DNA of 64,000 nucleotides from Pseudomonas crudilactis (GCF_013433315.1 NZ_WXVV01000021.1:62001-126000), one strand, 5' to 3'. Shown: positions 1-8,378, counted from the stretch's first letter. A program made the numbers and translations. The notes: a model not told the origin generated them from the letters alone.

Positions 1-314
1 TATTGCAGAGGGATTGGCGAAGCACCTTTCGGCAGGCACGACAGCGGCGGCGACATCATGCCCATGCTCGCCACGGCGATAATTACGCCGCTGGGCAATT
101 CACAGTTGTATTCCCCGGCCGGGGTGTAGGCGGTGTAGTAGGTGAGGGTGCTGTCGTTGCGGACGTTGTCGATTTTCGACACCGGTTTACCGATCACCGT
201 TTGCGCGCGTTCTTTCATGCTCGCTTCAGTGGGTTTGACGGTCTGGCAGCCGGCAACGCCGAGCAGCATCGCGCCGACCACGGCGATCTTGCAGAGGTTT
301 GTATGGAGTTTCAT
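1..314 (-). CDS. Small lipoprotein, truncated by the window edge
   Basis: The reading frame opens at an ATG whose complement is at 312-314 and runs off the left edge after 104 codons. The last two visible bases are TA, so the stop may be the very next base. The N-terminus has a basic start, a hydrophobic stretch and a lipobox (LGVAGC, Cys23), so the product should be a lipoprotein. The mature part is short and polar, with one pair of later cysteines (the CELP and SCLP segments). I do not recognise a family or a function. The gene is transcribed away from the repeat-protein gene; a 16-bp palindrome (439-454) lies upstream. Confidence 0.75.
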   Translation of the reverse strand, partial: MKLHTNLCKIAVVGAMLLGVAGCQTVKPTEASMKERAQTVIGKPVSKIDNVRNDSTLTYYTAYTPAGEYNCELPSGVIIAVASMGMMSPPLSCLPKGASPIPLQ

Positions 315-438
315 GGTGTGTCTTCCTTGGTGTTGTTCTGATTTCCAGGCACAACGATCCCGCACGCTGCGAACAGGCAACGTTGAGGAGCATCGGGGGT
401 TGCGGGGGAATATAACGCCAGCGGACAGGGCGGTCGAT

Positions 439-454
439 TAGCACAAATGTGCTA
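439..454. promoter_or_regulatory. 16-bp perfect palindrome, possible operator
   Basis: TAGCACAAATGTGCTA has two 7-bp arms (TAGCACA / TGTGCTA) around AA. It lies about 125 bp upstream of the lipoprotein start and just beyond the hairpin that follows the repeat-protein gene. It has no T-run, so an operator is more likely than a terminator. The binding protein is unknown. Confidence 0.4.
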
Positions 455-459
455 GTGCG

Positions 460-497
460 GCGCTCGACAGGCGGTTTGCTGGATCCGCCTGTCGCGC
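460..497 (-). terminator. Hairpin downstream of the repeat-protein gene
   Basis: GCGCTCGACAGGCGG pairs with CCGCCTGTCGCGC across a 10-nt loop with one mismatch. It starts about 10 nt past the stop codon of the repeat-protein gene. No U-tract follows on the minus strand, so it may stabilise the 3' end rather than act as a classical intrinsic terminator. Confidence 0.45.
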
Positions 498-507
498 CGA
501 GGGAGGA

Positions 508-1194
508 TTACTGAGGGCTGTTGAATTGATCGGAGTAACTGCCGGTCATCAACGCGGAGGCGACGCGATCAGAGCCAACGCCGACACGCGAATAGGCAAC
601 CCGGTTGACGCCAGTGCGGTCGGCGCCATCTGAAGCCAGTGCGCCCGCGCCGACATGGTCAGCGCCATCAGAAGCTACGGCTCCTGCACCTACATGATCG
701 GCACCATCAGAAGCGACTGCGCCTACACCGACATGATCAGCGCCATCAGAGGCGACCGCACCAGCACCGACATGATCAGCGCCATCAGAGGCGACTGCGC
801 CAGCACCAACATGATCGGCACCATCAGAAGCGACTGCGCCTGCACCGACATGATCAGCGCCATCAGAGGCGACCGCACCAGCACCGACGTGATCGGCGCC
901 ATCAGAAGCGACCGCACCAGCACCGACGTGATCGGCGCCATCAGAAGCCACCGCGCCTGCACCAACATGATCGGCGCCATCAGAAGCGACCGCGCCTGCA
1001 CCAACATGATCGGCGCCATCAGAAGCCACCGCGCCTGCACCGACATGATCAGCACCATCCGAAGCAACCGCTCCGGCGCCAACATGATCCGATCCATCGG
1101 ACGCCAACGCCTGCGGCTGCGCCGCCCAGACATTGGGCACCACAACGGTCGCCACGACCGCCAGAAGCACGCCTGACAACAACTTGTGTTTCAT
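508..1194 (-). CDS. Exported repeat protein with thirteen 13-residue repeats
   Basis: The product is 228 aa. The ATG at 1194 is chosen because GGAGAG lies 5 nt upstream; an in-frame GTG at 1206 would overlap that site. Residues 1 to about 25 form a signal peptide (MKHKLLSGVLLAVVATVVV...VWA). Thirteen tandem 13-residue units of the form ASDGADHVGAGAV follow, then a 29-residue tail. The first unit has SDGSD, the tenth HVGVGAV, and the last (ASDGADRTGVNRV) differs strongly and may be the ancestral form. The gene appears single. I recall similar small Pseudomonas proteins carrying the label 'phage infection protein', but nothing in the sequence shows such a role. Function unknown; an extracytoplasmic location is likely. 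Confidence 0.8.
   Translation of the reverse strand: MKHKLLSGVLLAVVATVVVPNVWAAQPQALASDGSDHVGAGAVASDGADHVGAGAVASDGADHVGAGAVASDGADHVGAGAVASDGADHVGAGAVASDGADHVGAGAVASDGADHVGAGAVASDGADHVGAGAVASDGADHVGAGAVASDGADHVGVGAVASDGADHVGAGAVASDGADHVGAGALASDGADRTGVNRVAYSRVGVGSDRVASALMTGSYSDQFNSPQ
595..1102. repeat. 13 tandem copies of a 39-bp in-frame repeat
   Basis: The unit is 39 bp, so copy-number changes keep the frame. Copies differ at a few silent sites (atcagc/atcggc, gcc/acc), and neighbouring units often share the same variant, a pattern expected from duplication by slippage or unequal exchange. The outermost copies are the most diverged. Confidence 0.9.
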
Positions 1195-1708
1195 AGTTCT
1201 CTCCACGACCCGGCAGCCACAAAGCGATAAGGCATCGTCCGCCGCGTGTTCGCTGGCGTTACGACTGATTGGCTTGGGTCAGACTGGTGGACGAAAGGCA
1301 CCGACACACCGTCAGGCGTGCGGGTGTCGACAGAATCATGATCGAACTGATTGAGTATAGATCGCGATTGCGAGCCGGCACGGCGGGGGGATCGACGGCC
1401 GTTAGGCGCTTCTCTTCCTGCCCGATTGGGGCAAAGCTCGAATCAGTCTAAAAACTCTGATTCAAGGCGGCGAGCCTTTGCTAGGCTCAAAGATGTAGGC
1501 GAAGACGCAGACTGATGCGCAATCGGATAGCAAGGGGGCGTGGGGCGCGCTCCGAAAGGTACACGGTTAGAAAGATCTCCGCGCTGAGATCCAGCCCTTA
1601 TGCCGTGTGAAGCAGCCGAGGCACTAACTTTCAATTTGACCCGGTACTGTGGGAAGCCCGATAAACCTTGTAAGCCAGAGACCAGCACTGGCCGCCTACT
1701 CGAACACC
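1195..1708. other. Gene-free stretch
   Basis: About 510 bp between the start of the repeat-protein gene and the terminator of the transsulfuration operon. The first 150-200 bp should carry the repeat-protein promoter, but I see no convincing -35/-10 pair. Short open frames on both strands lack a ribosome-binding site and recognisable sequence. No tRNA or riboswitch seen. Confidence 0.5.
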
Positions 1709-1731
1709 AAAGCCCGCTTCGTGCGGGCTTT
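1709..1731 (-). terminator. Intrinsic-type terminator of the transsulfuration operon
   Basis: AAAGCCCGC and GCGGGCTTT form a 9-bp stem with a 5-nt loop, 15 bp past the gamma-lyase stop codon. The stem itself contributes the A and T ends, so it could work in both directions. Confidence 0.8.
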
Positions 1732-1746
1732 GTCGTTCCTGCCAGG

Positions 1747-2919
1747 TCAGATCGATTTGAGCGCCTGCGCCAGGTCAGCGCGCAGGTCTTCGACGTCTTC
1801 AACCCCCACCGACAGACGCACCAGGCCATCGCCGATCCCCAGTTTCGCCCGGGTATCAGCCGGAATGGTCGCGTGAGTCATGATCGCCGGGTGCTCGATC
1901 AGGCTCTCCACACCGCCCAGACTTTCCGCCAACGCAAAGATCTTCACGTTCTCCAAAAACCGCCGCGCACCGGCCAGATCGCTGTTCAGATCAACCGAAA
2001 TCATCCCGCCAAAACCACGCATCTGGCGCTTGGCCAACTCATGCTGTGGATGCGACGGCAGTCCTGGATAGTAGACACGTTTGACCTGCGGTTGCTGCTC
2101 CAGCCACTGCGCCAGATCCAGCGCATTGCTGCAATGACGCTCCATGCGCAGCGCCAAAGTCTTCACCCCGCGCAGGGTGAGAAATGCATCGAACGGTCCG
2201 GCAATCGCACCGACCGCGTTCTGCAAGAAGCCCAGCTTCTCGGCCAGTTCTTGGTTCTGGCCGACCACGGCGATGCCGCCGATTACATCGGAGTGACCGT
2301 TCAGGTACTTGGTGGTCGAGTGCAGCACGATGTCGAAACCCAGCTCCAGCGGCCGCTGGATATACGGGCTGGCAAAGGTGTTGTCGGCCACGCTGATGAT
2401 CCCGCGAGCGCGGCAGATACGGGCGATAGCGGCGAGGTCCGAGAGGCTCAGCAGCGGGTTGGTCGGTGACTCGACAATCACCAGGCGTGTGTCGTCCTGC
2501 AGCGCCGCTTCGAACGCCGCCAGGTCAGTCAGATCGACGTAGCTGAAACGGTGTCCGGCACTGCGCTGACGGACCTTGTCGAACAGGCGGAACGTGCCGC
2601 CGTACAAGTCATTGCCGGAGATGACGTGCGAACCGGCATCGATCAGTTCGAGCACCGTGGAGATTGTTGCCAGCCCGGAAGCAAAGGCAAACGCCTGGGT
2701 GCCGCCTTCAAGGTCCGCCACGCAACGCTCCAAGGCAAAACGCGTCGGGTTGTGCGAGCGGCCGTAATCGAAACCCTTGTGCACGCCGGGGCTGTCTTGC
2801 AGATAGGTGGAATTGGCGTAGATCGGCGGCATCAGCGCGCCGGTGGTCGGGTCCGGTTCCTGCCCGGCGTGGATCACCCGGGTCGCGAAGCCTTGGGATT
2901 TATCGTCGTGCTGACTCAT
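1747..2919 (-). CDS. Cystathionine gamma-lyase / gamma-synthase family PLP enzyme
   Basis: 390 aa, the usual length for the Cys/Met-metabolism PLP enzymes. Visible family motifs are YGR (52-54, phosphate contact from the partner subunit), the SPTNP segment near 151-155, ADNTFASP (178-185) and the Schiff-base lysine K204 in STTKYLNGHSD. The start codon overlaps the stop of the upstream cystathionine beta-synthase gene (ATGA), so the two are translationally coupled. That pairing argues for the lyase direction (cystathionine to cysteine, 2-oxobutyrate and ammonia) and so for reverse transsulfuration. Gamma-synthase activity cannot be excluded from sequence alone, because the two activities share these motifs. 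Confidence 0.85.
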   Translation of the reverse strand: MSQHDDKSQGFATRVIHAGQEPDPTTGALMPPIYANSTYLQDSPGVHKGFDYGRSHNPTRFALERCVADLEGGTQAFAFASGLATISTVLELIDAGSHVISGNDLYGGTFRLFDKVRQRSAGHRFSYVDLTDLAAFEAALQDDTRLVIVESPTNPLLSLSDLAAIARICRARGIISVADNTFASPYIQRPLELGFDIVLHSTTKYLNGHSDVIGGIAVVGQNQELAEKLGFLQNAVGAIAGPFDAFLTLRGVKTLALRMERHCSNALDLAQWLEQQPQVKRVYYPGLPSHPQHELAKRQMRGFGGMISVDLNSDLAGARRFLENVKIFALAESLGGVESLIEHPAIMTHATIPADTRAKLGIGDGLVRLSVGVEDVEDLRADLAQALKSI

Positions 2920-4292
2920 GCGAGGGATCTCCGTAATTGGTTGAGCATGTCGGTGCGAGTGATCAGGCCATGGAAGCCCGATGCATCGGCAATGATGGCG
3001 ACGAGGCCACGGCTAAGCACCGCTTCCAGCTCGGCAAGGCTGGCGCCGGGCGCGAGGGTTTGCAGCTTGTCGGTCATCACGCTGGACACCGATTGACTGA
3101 AGCGCGCGGCGTCTTCGTGCACCGGCAGCAGGATGTCGGATTCGTCGATCACGCCGACCAGTTGCTTGCCTTCCACCAGCACCGGCAATTGAGAGACATC
3201 GGCCAGGCGCATGCGCTGGAACGCGGTCAGCAGGGTGTCGTCGGGGCCGACACTGATGACGCGGCCGTCTTCGAAGCGGCGGGCGATCAGGTCACGCAGA
3301 TCACCGTAACCCTTGCGCTGCAACAGGCCCTGATCGGTCATCCACTGGTCGTTGTAGACCTTCGACAGATAACGCGTACCGGTGTCGCAGACAAAACTCA
3401 CCACGCGTTTCGGCTCGGTCTGTTCACGGCAATAACGCAGCGCCGCAGCGAGCAGGGTGCCGGTCGACGAGCCGCCGAGAATACCCTCGGCCTTGAGCAA
3501 CTGGCGGGCGTGATCAAAGCTTTCTTCATCGCTGATCGAGTAGGCGTGGCGCACGCTGGAGAGGTCGGTGATCGACGGAATGAAGTCTTCGCCGATGCCT
3601 TCCACCGCCCATGAACCGGGCGTTGGCAGGGAGCCGTCGCGGCTGTATTGCGCCATCACCGAGCCGACCGGGTCGGCCAGGACCATTTCCAGATCCGGCT
3701 GCACGCGTTTGAAGAAGCGGCTCAGGCCCGTCAGCGTGCCGGCGGAACCGACACCGACGACGATCGCGTCCAGGTCATGTTCGGTCTGCGCCCAGATCTC
3801 CGGCGCGGTGCTGCATTCATGGGCCAGCGGGTTGGCCGGGTTATTGAACTGGTCGGCGAAGAATGCGCCGGGAATGTCTTTCGCCAAACGTGCGGCGACG
3901 TCCTGGTAATACTCGGGATGGCCCTTGCCGACGTCGGAGCGGGTGATGTGCACTTCGGCGCCCATGGCTTTCAAGTGCAGGACTTTCTCGGTGGACATTT
4001 TGTCCGGCACCACCAGCACCACGCGATAGCCTTTGGCGCGACCCACCAGTGCCAGGCCCAGGCCGGTGTTGCCGGCGGTGGCTTCGACGATAGTGCCACC
4101 GGGTTGCAGGCGACCATCACGCTCGGCGGCGTCGATCATCGCCAGACCGATGCGGTCCTTGATCGAGCCACCGGGGTTCTGCGATTCGAGTTTGAGAAAC
4201 AGCGTGCAAGGCCCGGTGTCGAAGCGGGTGACTTGAACCAGCGGAGTATTGCCGATCAGCCCAAGTACGGCAGGGCGTGATTCCTTTGACAT
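2916..4292 (-). CDS. Cystathionine beta-synthase with C-terminal CBS domains
   Basis: 458 aa from the ATG at 4292, chosen because GAGGTG lies just upstream; longer in-frame starts exist but would extend a non-conserved N-terminus. The first ~325 residues are a PLP-dependent beta-family (fold II) domain with the lysine K45 in NPGGSIKDRIG and the ATAGNTG substrate loop. The remaining ~120 residues form a pair of CBS domains (VISVGPDDTLL...; LQTLAPGASLAEL...). The enzyme should join homocysteine and serine into cystathionine. It overlaps the gamma-lyase gene by 4 nt and forms a two-gene reverse-transsulfuration operon. A 26-bp inverted repeat lies about 115 bp upstream. Confidence 0.88.
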   Translation of the reverse strand: MSKESRPAVLGLIGNTPLVQVTRFDTGPCTLFLKLESQNPGGSIKDRIGLAMIDAAERDGRLQPGGTIVEATAGNTGLGLALVGRAKGYRVVLVVPDKMSTEKVLHLKAMGAEVHITRSDVGKGHPEYYQDVAARLAKDIPGAFFADQFNNPANPLAHECSTAPEIWAQTEHDLDAIVVGVGSAGTLTGLSRFFKRVQPDLEMVLADPVGSVMAQYSRDGSLPTPGSWAVEGIGEDFIPSITDLSSVRHAYSISDEESFDHARQLLKAEGILGGSSTGTLLAAALRYCREQTEPKRVVSFVCDTGTRYLSKVYNDQWMTDQGLLQRKGYGDLRDLIARRFEDGRVISVGPDDTLLTAFQRMRLADVSQLPVLVEGKQLVGVIDESDILLPVHEDAARFSQSVSSVMTDKLQTLAPGASLAELEAVLSRGLVAIIADASGFHGLITRTDMLNQLRRSLA

Positions 4293-4720
4293 TTCTTCAC
4301 CTCTTAATGGTGTTGATCGCGTTCCAATCGCGGGGAAAAGACTCGCGTGCAACATAGGCTCAGACATCGGCTGTCGCAACCTTTAGTCGGTCGTCAATAC
4401 AGCCATTTCGATCTAACGATAGATCGAAATCAAAGACTTGCCGGGACGGGTTAACGTGCGTTTACACAGAGGCGTCATTGAGTTTTCAAAGGGCGTCTTC
4501 CCGACCATGGACGGCTTGATTTGCGAAGCAATATCCTGCTGCGAAAACTGTCCGGAAGATTTCACATCGCGCAGTTATCGGCTGCCGAAGATGGTGGCGG
4601 GTCAGCCAATGAAGGTGTTGATCCTGCCGGGGCATGACATTCAGGTTCGGGGAATTTCCATGGCAGCACAGGGTAGGGTGTTGTTACTCTGACCGGCCGC
4701 AGTCGAGGCGTTTGCACTAC
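4293..4720. other. Gene-free divergent promoter region
   Basis: About 430 bp between the divergent cystathionine beta-synthase and GNAT genes. It holds the inverted repeat at 4405-4430. A short plus-strand frame (4438-4692) has no recognisable sequence and no clear ribosome-binding site, so I do not call it a gene. Confidence 0.5.
4405..4430. promoter_or_regulatory. 10-bp inverted repeat, likely operator
   Basis: ATTTCGATCT and AGATCGAAAT form a perfect inverted repeat around a 6-nt spacer (AACGAT). Its AT-rich symmetric form and its place in the divergent region suggest a regulator site for the transsulfuration operon. No T-run follows, so it is not a terminator. The regulator is unknown. 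Confidence 0.5.
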
Positions 4721-5272
4721 ATGAGTCATCAACCGATCATTCAGGCCGTGTCTGAAGCAGACATTGGCGAGGTGCTGAATTTTGTTCTGGCGGCCCGCGC
4801 CGAGCTTTTCCCCAAGCTCAGCGCAACGGGTATGCCAGACGATCTGGCGCGTTTCGCCGAGGTTTATCTGGGTGGGAAAGGGCGTTTTCTGATTGCTCGC
4901 CAGCAAGGGCAGATCGTCGCTTCCATCGGTTATCTGCCTTACGACCGACGTTTCCCGCGTCTTGCCTGGCCTGACCGTAACGTGGTGGAAGTCGTCCGCC
5001 TGTTCGTCCTGCCTTCGCAGCGACGCTCAGGGCTGGCCGGCGCGCTGTATCGAACACTCAAGGAAATGGCACTCGCCGACGGGGTCGAGCTGATCTACCT
5101 GCACACTCATCCGTTTCTGCCGGGAGCCATCGAGTTCTGGCAACGGCAGGGCTTCGAGATTATCGAGGTCGACGCTGACCCGGTCTGGCAGACGACGCAC
5201 ATGCAGGATGTCATGAGTGGAATCGAAGAATCTGCGCCCCATCGAACGGGTCCGTCAGGTAGTGCGCCCTGA
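4721..5272 (+). CDS. GNAT-family N-acetyltransferase
   Basis: 183 aa from the ATG at 4721 (GAGGCG about 12 nt upstream); an in-frame upstream start gives an atypical N-terminus. The GNAT core is visible: beta-4 VVEVVRLFVLP (88-98) followed by the acetyl-CoA loop SQRRSGLAGALY (99-110), then a C-terminal segment ending FWQRQGFEII (motif B). The acceptor substrate cannot be read from the sequence. The 3' end overlaps the 3' end of the convergent ABC ATPase gene by about 60 bp, unusual but consistent with both frames. Confidence 0.8.
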   Translation: MSHQPIIQAVSEADIGEVLNFVLAARAELFPKLSATGMPDDLARFAEVYLGGKGRFLIARQQGQIVASIGYLPYDRRFPRLAWPDRNVVEVVRLFVLPSQRRSGLAGALYRTLKEMALADGVELIYLHTHPFLPGAIEFWQRQGFEIIEVDADPVWQTTHMQDVMSGIEESAPHRTGPSGSAP

Positions 5273-5975
5273 CCCCGAAAGTGTCCTGTAACCGCTGCGG
5301 TGTCAGCACTTCCAACGGCGCGCCCAATGCCACCAGCCGCCCCCGTTCCAACACCGCCAGACGATCGCATTTCAACGCCTGATTGAGATCATGCAGGGCG
5401 ATCAGCGTGGTCACCGGCAACGTCTGCACCACGTTGAGAATGGTCAGTTGATGCTGAATGTCGAGGTGGTTGGCCGGCTCGTCGAGCAATAGTATTTGCG
5501 GTCGTTGAGCCAATGCCCGAGCGATGTGCACCCGCTGTCGTTCACCACCCGACAAGCTGCGCCACAGACGCGTGCGTAAGTGCATGGCGTCAACGTCGGC
5601 GAGTGCCTGCTGGACGATGGCGTCGTCCGCGTCCGACCACGGTTGCAGCGCCGACAGCCAAGGCGTTCGCCCCAGCGCCACGGCATCAAACACACGAATG
5701 CCGTCGTCGGTGTCGGCCTGTTGCTCGACCACCGCGAGCTGTTGCGCAATGCTGCGTCGGGCCATTTTGCCGAGTCGCTGACCTTCGAGCAGCACCTCGC
5801 CGGCGCTCGGTTCGCGCAACCCGGCCAGCAATTTCAACAGGGTGGATTTTCCCGAGCCATTCGGCCCGACGATGCCCAGTGTTTCGCCGCGCTGCACCTC
5901 AAGGCTGACACCGTTGAGCAAGTCGGCGCCGCGCACTCTGAAGCTCAGATCAGAACAACTCAAAACACTGTTCAT
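5211..5975 (-). CDS. ABC transporter ATPase, BtuD/FecE-like
   Basis: 254 aa. Walker A is GPNGSGKS (37-44), the signature is LSGGERQRV, and Walker B with the D-loop is LLLDEPANHLD. Length and motifs fit the ATPase of iron-siderophore/haem/cobalamin importers. It is the last gene of a three-gene operon (binding protein, permease, ATPase); its start overlaps the permease stop by 4 nt. A cobalamin riboswitch leads the operon, so corrinoid uptake is the most likely role. The last ~60 bp overlap the convergent GNAT gene. Confidence 0.85.
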   Translation of the reverse strand: MNSVLSCSDLSFRVRGADLLNGVSLEVQRGETLGIVGPNGSGKSTLLKLLAGLREPSAGEVLLEGQRLGKMARRSIAQQLAVVEQQADTDDGIRVFDAVALGRTPWLSALQPWSDADDAIVQQALADVDAMHLRTRLWRSLSGGERQRVHIARALAQRPQILLLDEPANHLDIQHQLTILNVVQTLPVTTLIALHDLNQALKCDRLAVLERGRLVALGAPLEVLTPQRLQDTFGVRAHYLTDPFDGAQILRFHS

Positions 5976-6988
5976 CGTGCGGACCTGCGGCCAACCAGAA
6001 TCAAGGCGAACACTGGCGCACCGACCAGTGCGGTAATCACCCCGACCGGAATCACCTGGCCCTTGATCAACGTGCGCGACAGCACATCAGCGGCAATCAG
6101 AAACACCGCGCCGCCCAACGCACTGGCCGGCAGCAACCGCGCGTGACCGGTGCCAAGCAACAGCCGCGCGGCGTGGGGAATCACCAGTCCGACAAAACCG
6201 ATCGAGCCGACAATCGACACCATCACTGCCGTCACCAGCGCCGCGCAGCCAATCAGCAGAATCTGCACGCGTCGCACCGGAATACCGAGAGACGCCGCCG
6301 AGTCCATGCCAAAGGTGAACGCATCCAGCGCCCGCCGATGCCACAGACACACGACCAACCCAAACACGGCCACCGGCACCGCCAACCACACCGACGGCCA
6401 ACGCACGCCACCGAGATTGCCCAGCAGCCAGAACATGATCCCGCGTGCCTGCTCGGAGCTGGCCGAGCGGGTAATCAAAAACGCCGTGAGCGCGTTGAAC
6501 AGCTGCGAGCCGGCGATCCCCGCGAGAATGATTTGCCCGGTGCCGCTCGCCGAGCCGCTGACTCGCGCCAGCAGAATCACCAGCACGAACGCCGTGACCG
6601 CGCCGGCGAAGGCACCGACTGACAGCGAGATCATTCCGGCGCCAACCCCGAGCAGCGCGACCATTACCGCGCCGGTCGAAGCCCCGGCAGAAATCCCCAG
6701 CAGATACGGATCGGCCAACGGGTTGCGCAACAGCGACTGCAAAATCACCCCGCACGTCGCCAGGCCGGCACCACACGCCGCCGCGACCAGTGCGCGGGTC
6801 AGGCGGTAGTTCCAGACGATGCCTTCGTCAATCGGGTCGAGTGCGTAACCGGCGCCCCACAGCTTGTTGGCCAGCACTTGCACGACCACGCCCGGTTCAA
6901 TCGAGGTTTCGCCGATGGCCACGCCGGCGACCACTGCAATCAACAGTGTGGCCAAGGCCAACAGCGTGCGGATCAGGCTGGCACTCAT
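5972..6988 (-). CDS. FecCD-family ABC permease, BtuC-like
   Basis: 338 aa with about nine or ten hydrophobic segments, the FecCD pattern. Typical stretches include GAGLATCGVILQSLLRNPLADPYLLG near residue 100, which is the family hallmark, and GFVGLVIPHAARLLLG near the C-terminus, the region that contacts the ATPase. Both ends overlap the neighbouring genes by 4 nt, so the three products should be made together. Sequence family alone does not separate cobalamin from siderophore substrates; the riboswitch does. Confidence 0.87.
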   Translation of the reverse strand: MSASLIRTLLALATLLIAVVAGVAIGETSIEPGVVVQVLANKLWGAGYALDPIDEGIVWNYRLTRALVAAACGAGLATCGVILQSLLRNPLADPYLLGISAGASTGAVMVALLGVGAGMISLSVGAFAGAVTAFVLVILLARVSGSASGTGQIILAGIAGSQLFNALTAFLITRSASSEQARGIMFWLLGNLGGVRWPSVWLAVPVAVFGLVVCLWHRRALDAFTFGMDSAASLGIPVRRVQILLIGCAALVTAVMVSIVGSIGFVGLVIPHAARLLLGTGHARLLPASALGGAVFLIAADVLSRTLIKGQVIPVGVITALVGAPVFALILVGRRSAR

Positions 6989-7998
6989 TGCGACAGGTCA
7001 TAGCCGTTGATGGCCGTGGCCAGTTGCTCGATGCCATCGAACATGCGCAGGCTCGCCTGCATGGCCATGGCATCAAGGATGATGATGCGGTTGTGTTTCA
7101 CCGCGTCCATGTTGCGTGTCACCGGGTCGCTGCGCAGGAAGGCGAGTTTCTTTTCATGGTCGTCAGCGGGGAAGCGTCGACGGTCCATGCGCGCGATGAC
7201 GAGGAAGGTCGGATTAGCCTTGGCGATGGTTTCCCAGCCGACCGTTGGCCACTCTTCATCGGACTCCACCACGTTGCGCACGCCGAGGGTGCTGAGCATG
7301 AAATCGGGAATGCCTTTGTGTCCGGCCACGAAGGGCTCGATGTCCATTTGTGCGCTGGAGAACCAGACCAGTGCGCTGGCGTCCTTGAGCTGTTTGCCTT
7401 GGGCGGTGGCAATCGAATGGGCGAGGCTGGCCTTGAGTTGGTCGTTGAGCTGCTGGCCACGCTCCTGCACATCGAAGATCTGCGCCAGTTGGCTTACGCT
7501 CTTGTAAATGGAGTCAATGCGAAACGGTGCGAGCCGCGTACCGTCGGCGCCGACGAGGTTGTCCTTGGCTTCGCAATCGGAGGGCAGCAGGTAGGTCGGA
7601 ATCTTCAACTCATGAAACTGCTCGCGAGTGCCCACCGCACCTTGCGGGCCGACCATCCATTCCAGCTCCACGGCCACCAGTTCCGGGCGCTTGCCGATCA
7701 CCGATTCGAAACTCGGTTCGTTGTCGGCCAGGCGCTGGATCTTGTCGTTCTGCGCCTTGTATTTATCCAGCACGTTGTTGAACCAAAGCGAAGTGCCGAC
7801 GACTGTGTCGCTCAGGCCCATGGCGTAAAGCATTTCCGTGCCGGCCTGGCCGATGGTCACGGTGCGCGTCGGGGCGTGCTGGAAGGTGAGGGTGCTGCCG
7901 CAGTTTTCTACCGTCAGCGGGTAAGCGGTCGGTGCCGCGTGGGCCAGGGTGCAAAGGCTCAGGCCGGTGATGAAGGTGGCAACGCGGGGCAGCAGCAT
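6985..7998 (-). CDS. Periplasmic substrate-binding protein, BtuF/FecB-like
   Basis: 337 aa from the ATG at 7998 (GGAG about 10 nt upstream); a longer frame would start inside the leader. Residues 1 to about 21 form a signal peptide (LSLCTLAHA). The mature protein follows the type III binding-protein plan: early NCGSTLTF, then TVTIGQAGTEMLYAMGLSDTVVG, and a C-terminal lobe with DEEWPTVGWETIAKANPTFLVIA. First gene of the importer operon, about 150 nt downstream of the cobalamin riboswitch. It is longer than E. coli BtuF and lies closer in style to metal-chelate binders, so a cobalt or corrinoid precursor is also possible. Confidence 0.82.
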   Translation of the reverse strand: MLLPRVATFITGLSLCTLAHAAPTAYPLTVENCGSTLTFQHAPTRTVTIGQAGTEMLYAMGLSDTVVGTSLWFNNVLDKYKAQNDKIQRLADNEPSFESVIGKRPELVAVELEWMVGPQGAVGTREQFHELKIPTYLLPSDCEAKDNLVGADGTRLAPFRIDSIYKSVSQLAQIFDVQERGQQLNDQLKASLAHSIATAQGKQLKDASALVWFSSAQMDIEPFVAGHKGIPDFMLSTLGVRNVVESDEEWPTVGWETIAKANPTFLVIARMDRRRFPADDHEKKLAFLRSDPVTRNMDAVKHNRIIILDAMAMQASLRMFDGIEQLATAINGYDLSQ

Positions 7999-8151
7999 GA
8001 GGCAGTCTCCGGGGAATCCGTACGCGGAGCGGGAGAGTACGGATTGGAAACACACCATCGAACGCGGTCAGGAAAACAGCGCAAGGCCGGGCATCAAGCG
8101 TTGACGCGCACGGCACGATGTCCTTCCCGGACACCCCGCCGGTTAGTAGTC

Positions 8152-8329
8152 ACTGTGCCGGCAGGTCTCCTGACTGATGCGTCATCGCCTGGCTCCGGCC
8201 TTCCCGGGATTTACCCAGTGGCAGTCGTGGAGCAGGCTCGGCACCTACAGTTGCGGGGGCAGTTCCGATCAGTGCTGAGCAAGCACCTCGGATTCCCTAT
8301 TAGTCCCCTTCGGGAACCGACGGCGGCAT
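8152..8329 (-). ncRNA. Cobalamin riboswitch
   Basis: Reading the minus strand 5' to 3', the conserved cobalamin-aptamer elements appear in order: GGTTCCCGAAGGGGA with CTAATAGGGAA, GCACTG, the B12 box GCCCCCGCAACTGTAG, CCACTGGG, GGGAAGGCC, GATGACGCATCAGTCAGGAGACCTGCC. The element ends about 150 nt upstream of the binding-protein start. A small GTCC/GGAC hairpin follows in the leader, but I see no U-tract, so control of translation or an undetected terminator are both open. Binding of adenosylcobalamin would lower importer expression. Confidence 0.93.
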
Positions 8330-8378
8330 GGTAGTCGATCGAGCCGCTGAAGGGGAGACGAATCTGCCGTGGGGAGGA

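Noticed and set aside
595..1102. 39-bp repeats as a CRISPR array
   Set aside because: The units are directly contiguous without unique spacers and encode an in-frame protein repeat.
1443..1708. tRNA or tRNA-like att site in the gap before the gamma-lyase terminator
   Set aside because: No cloverleaf arms or CCA-type end could be matched on either strand.
1443..1829. 128-codon minus-strand frame overlapping the gamma-lyase gene
   Set aside because: It starts inside the lyase coding region and crosses its terminator; no ribosome-binding site and no recognisable sequence.
4438..4692. 84-codon plus-strand frame upstream of the GNAT gene
   Set aside because: No ribosome-binding site, no family match, composition unlike a Pseudomonas gene.
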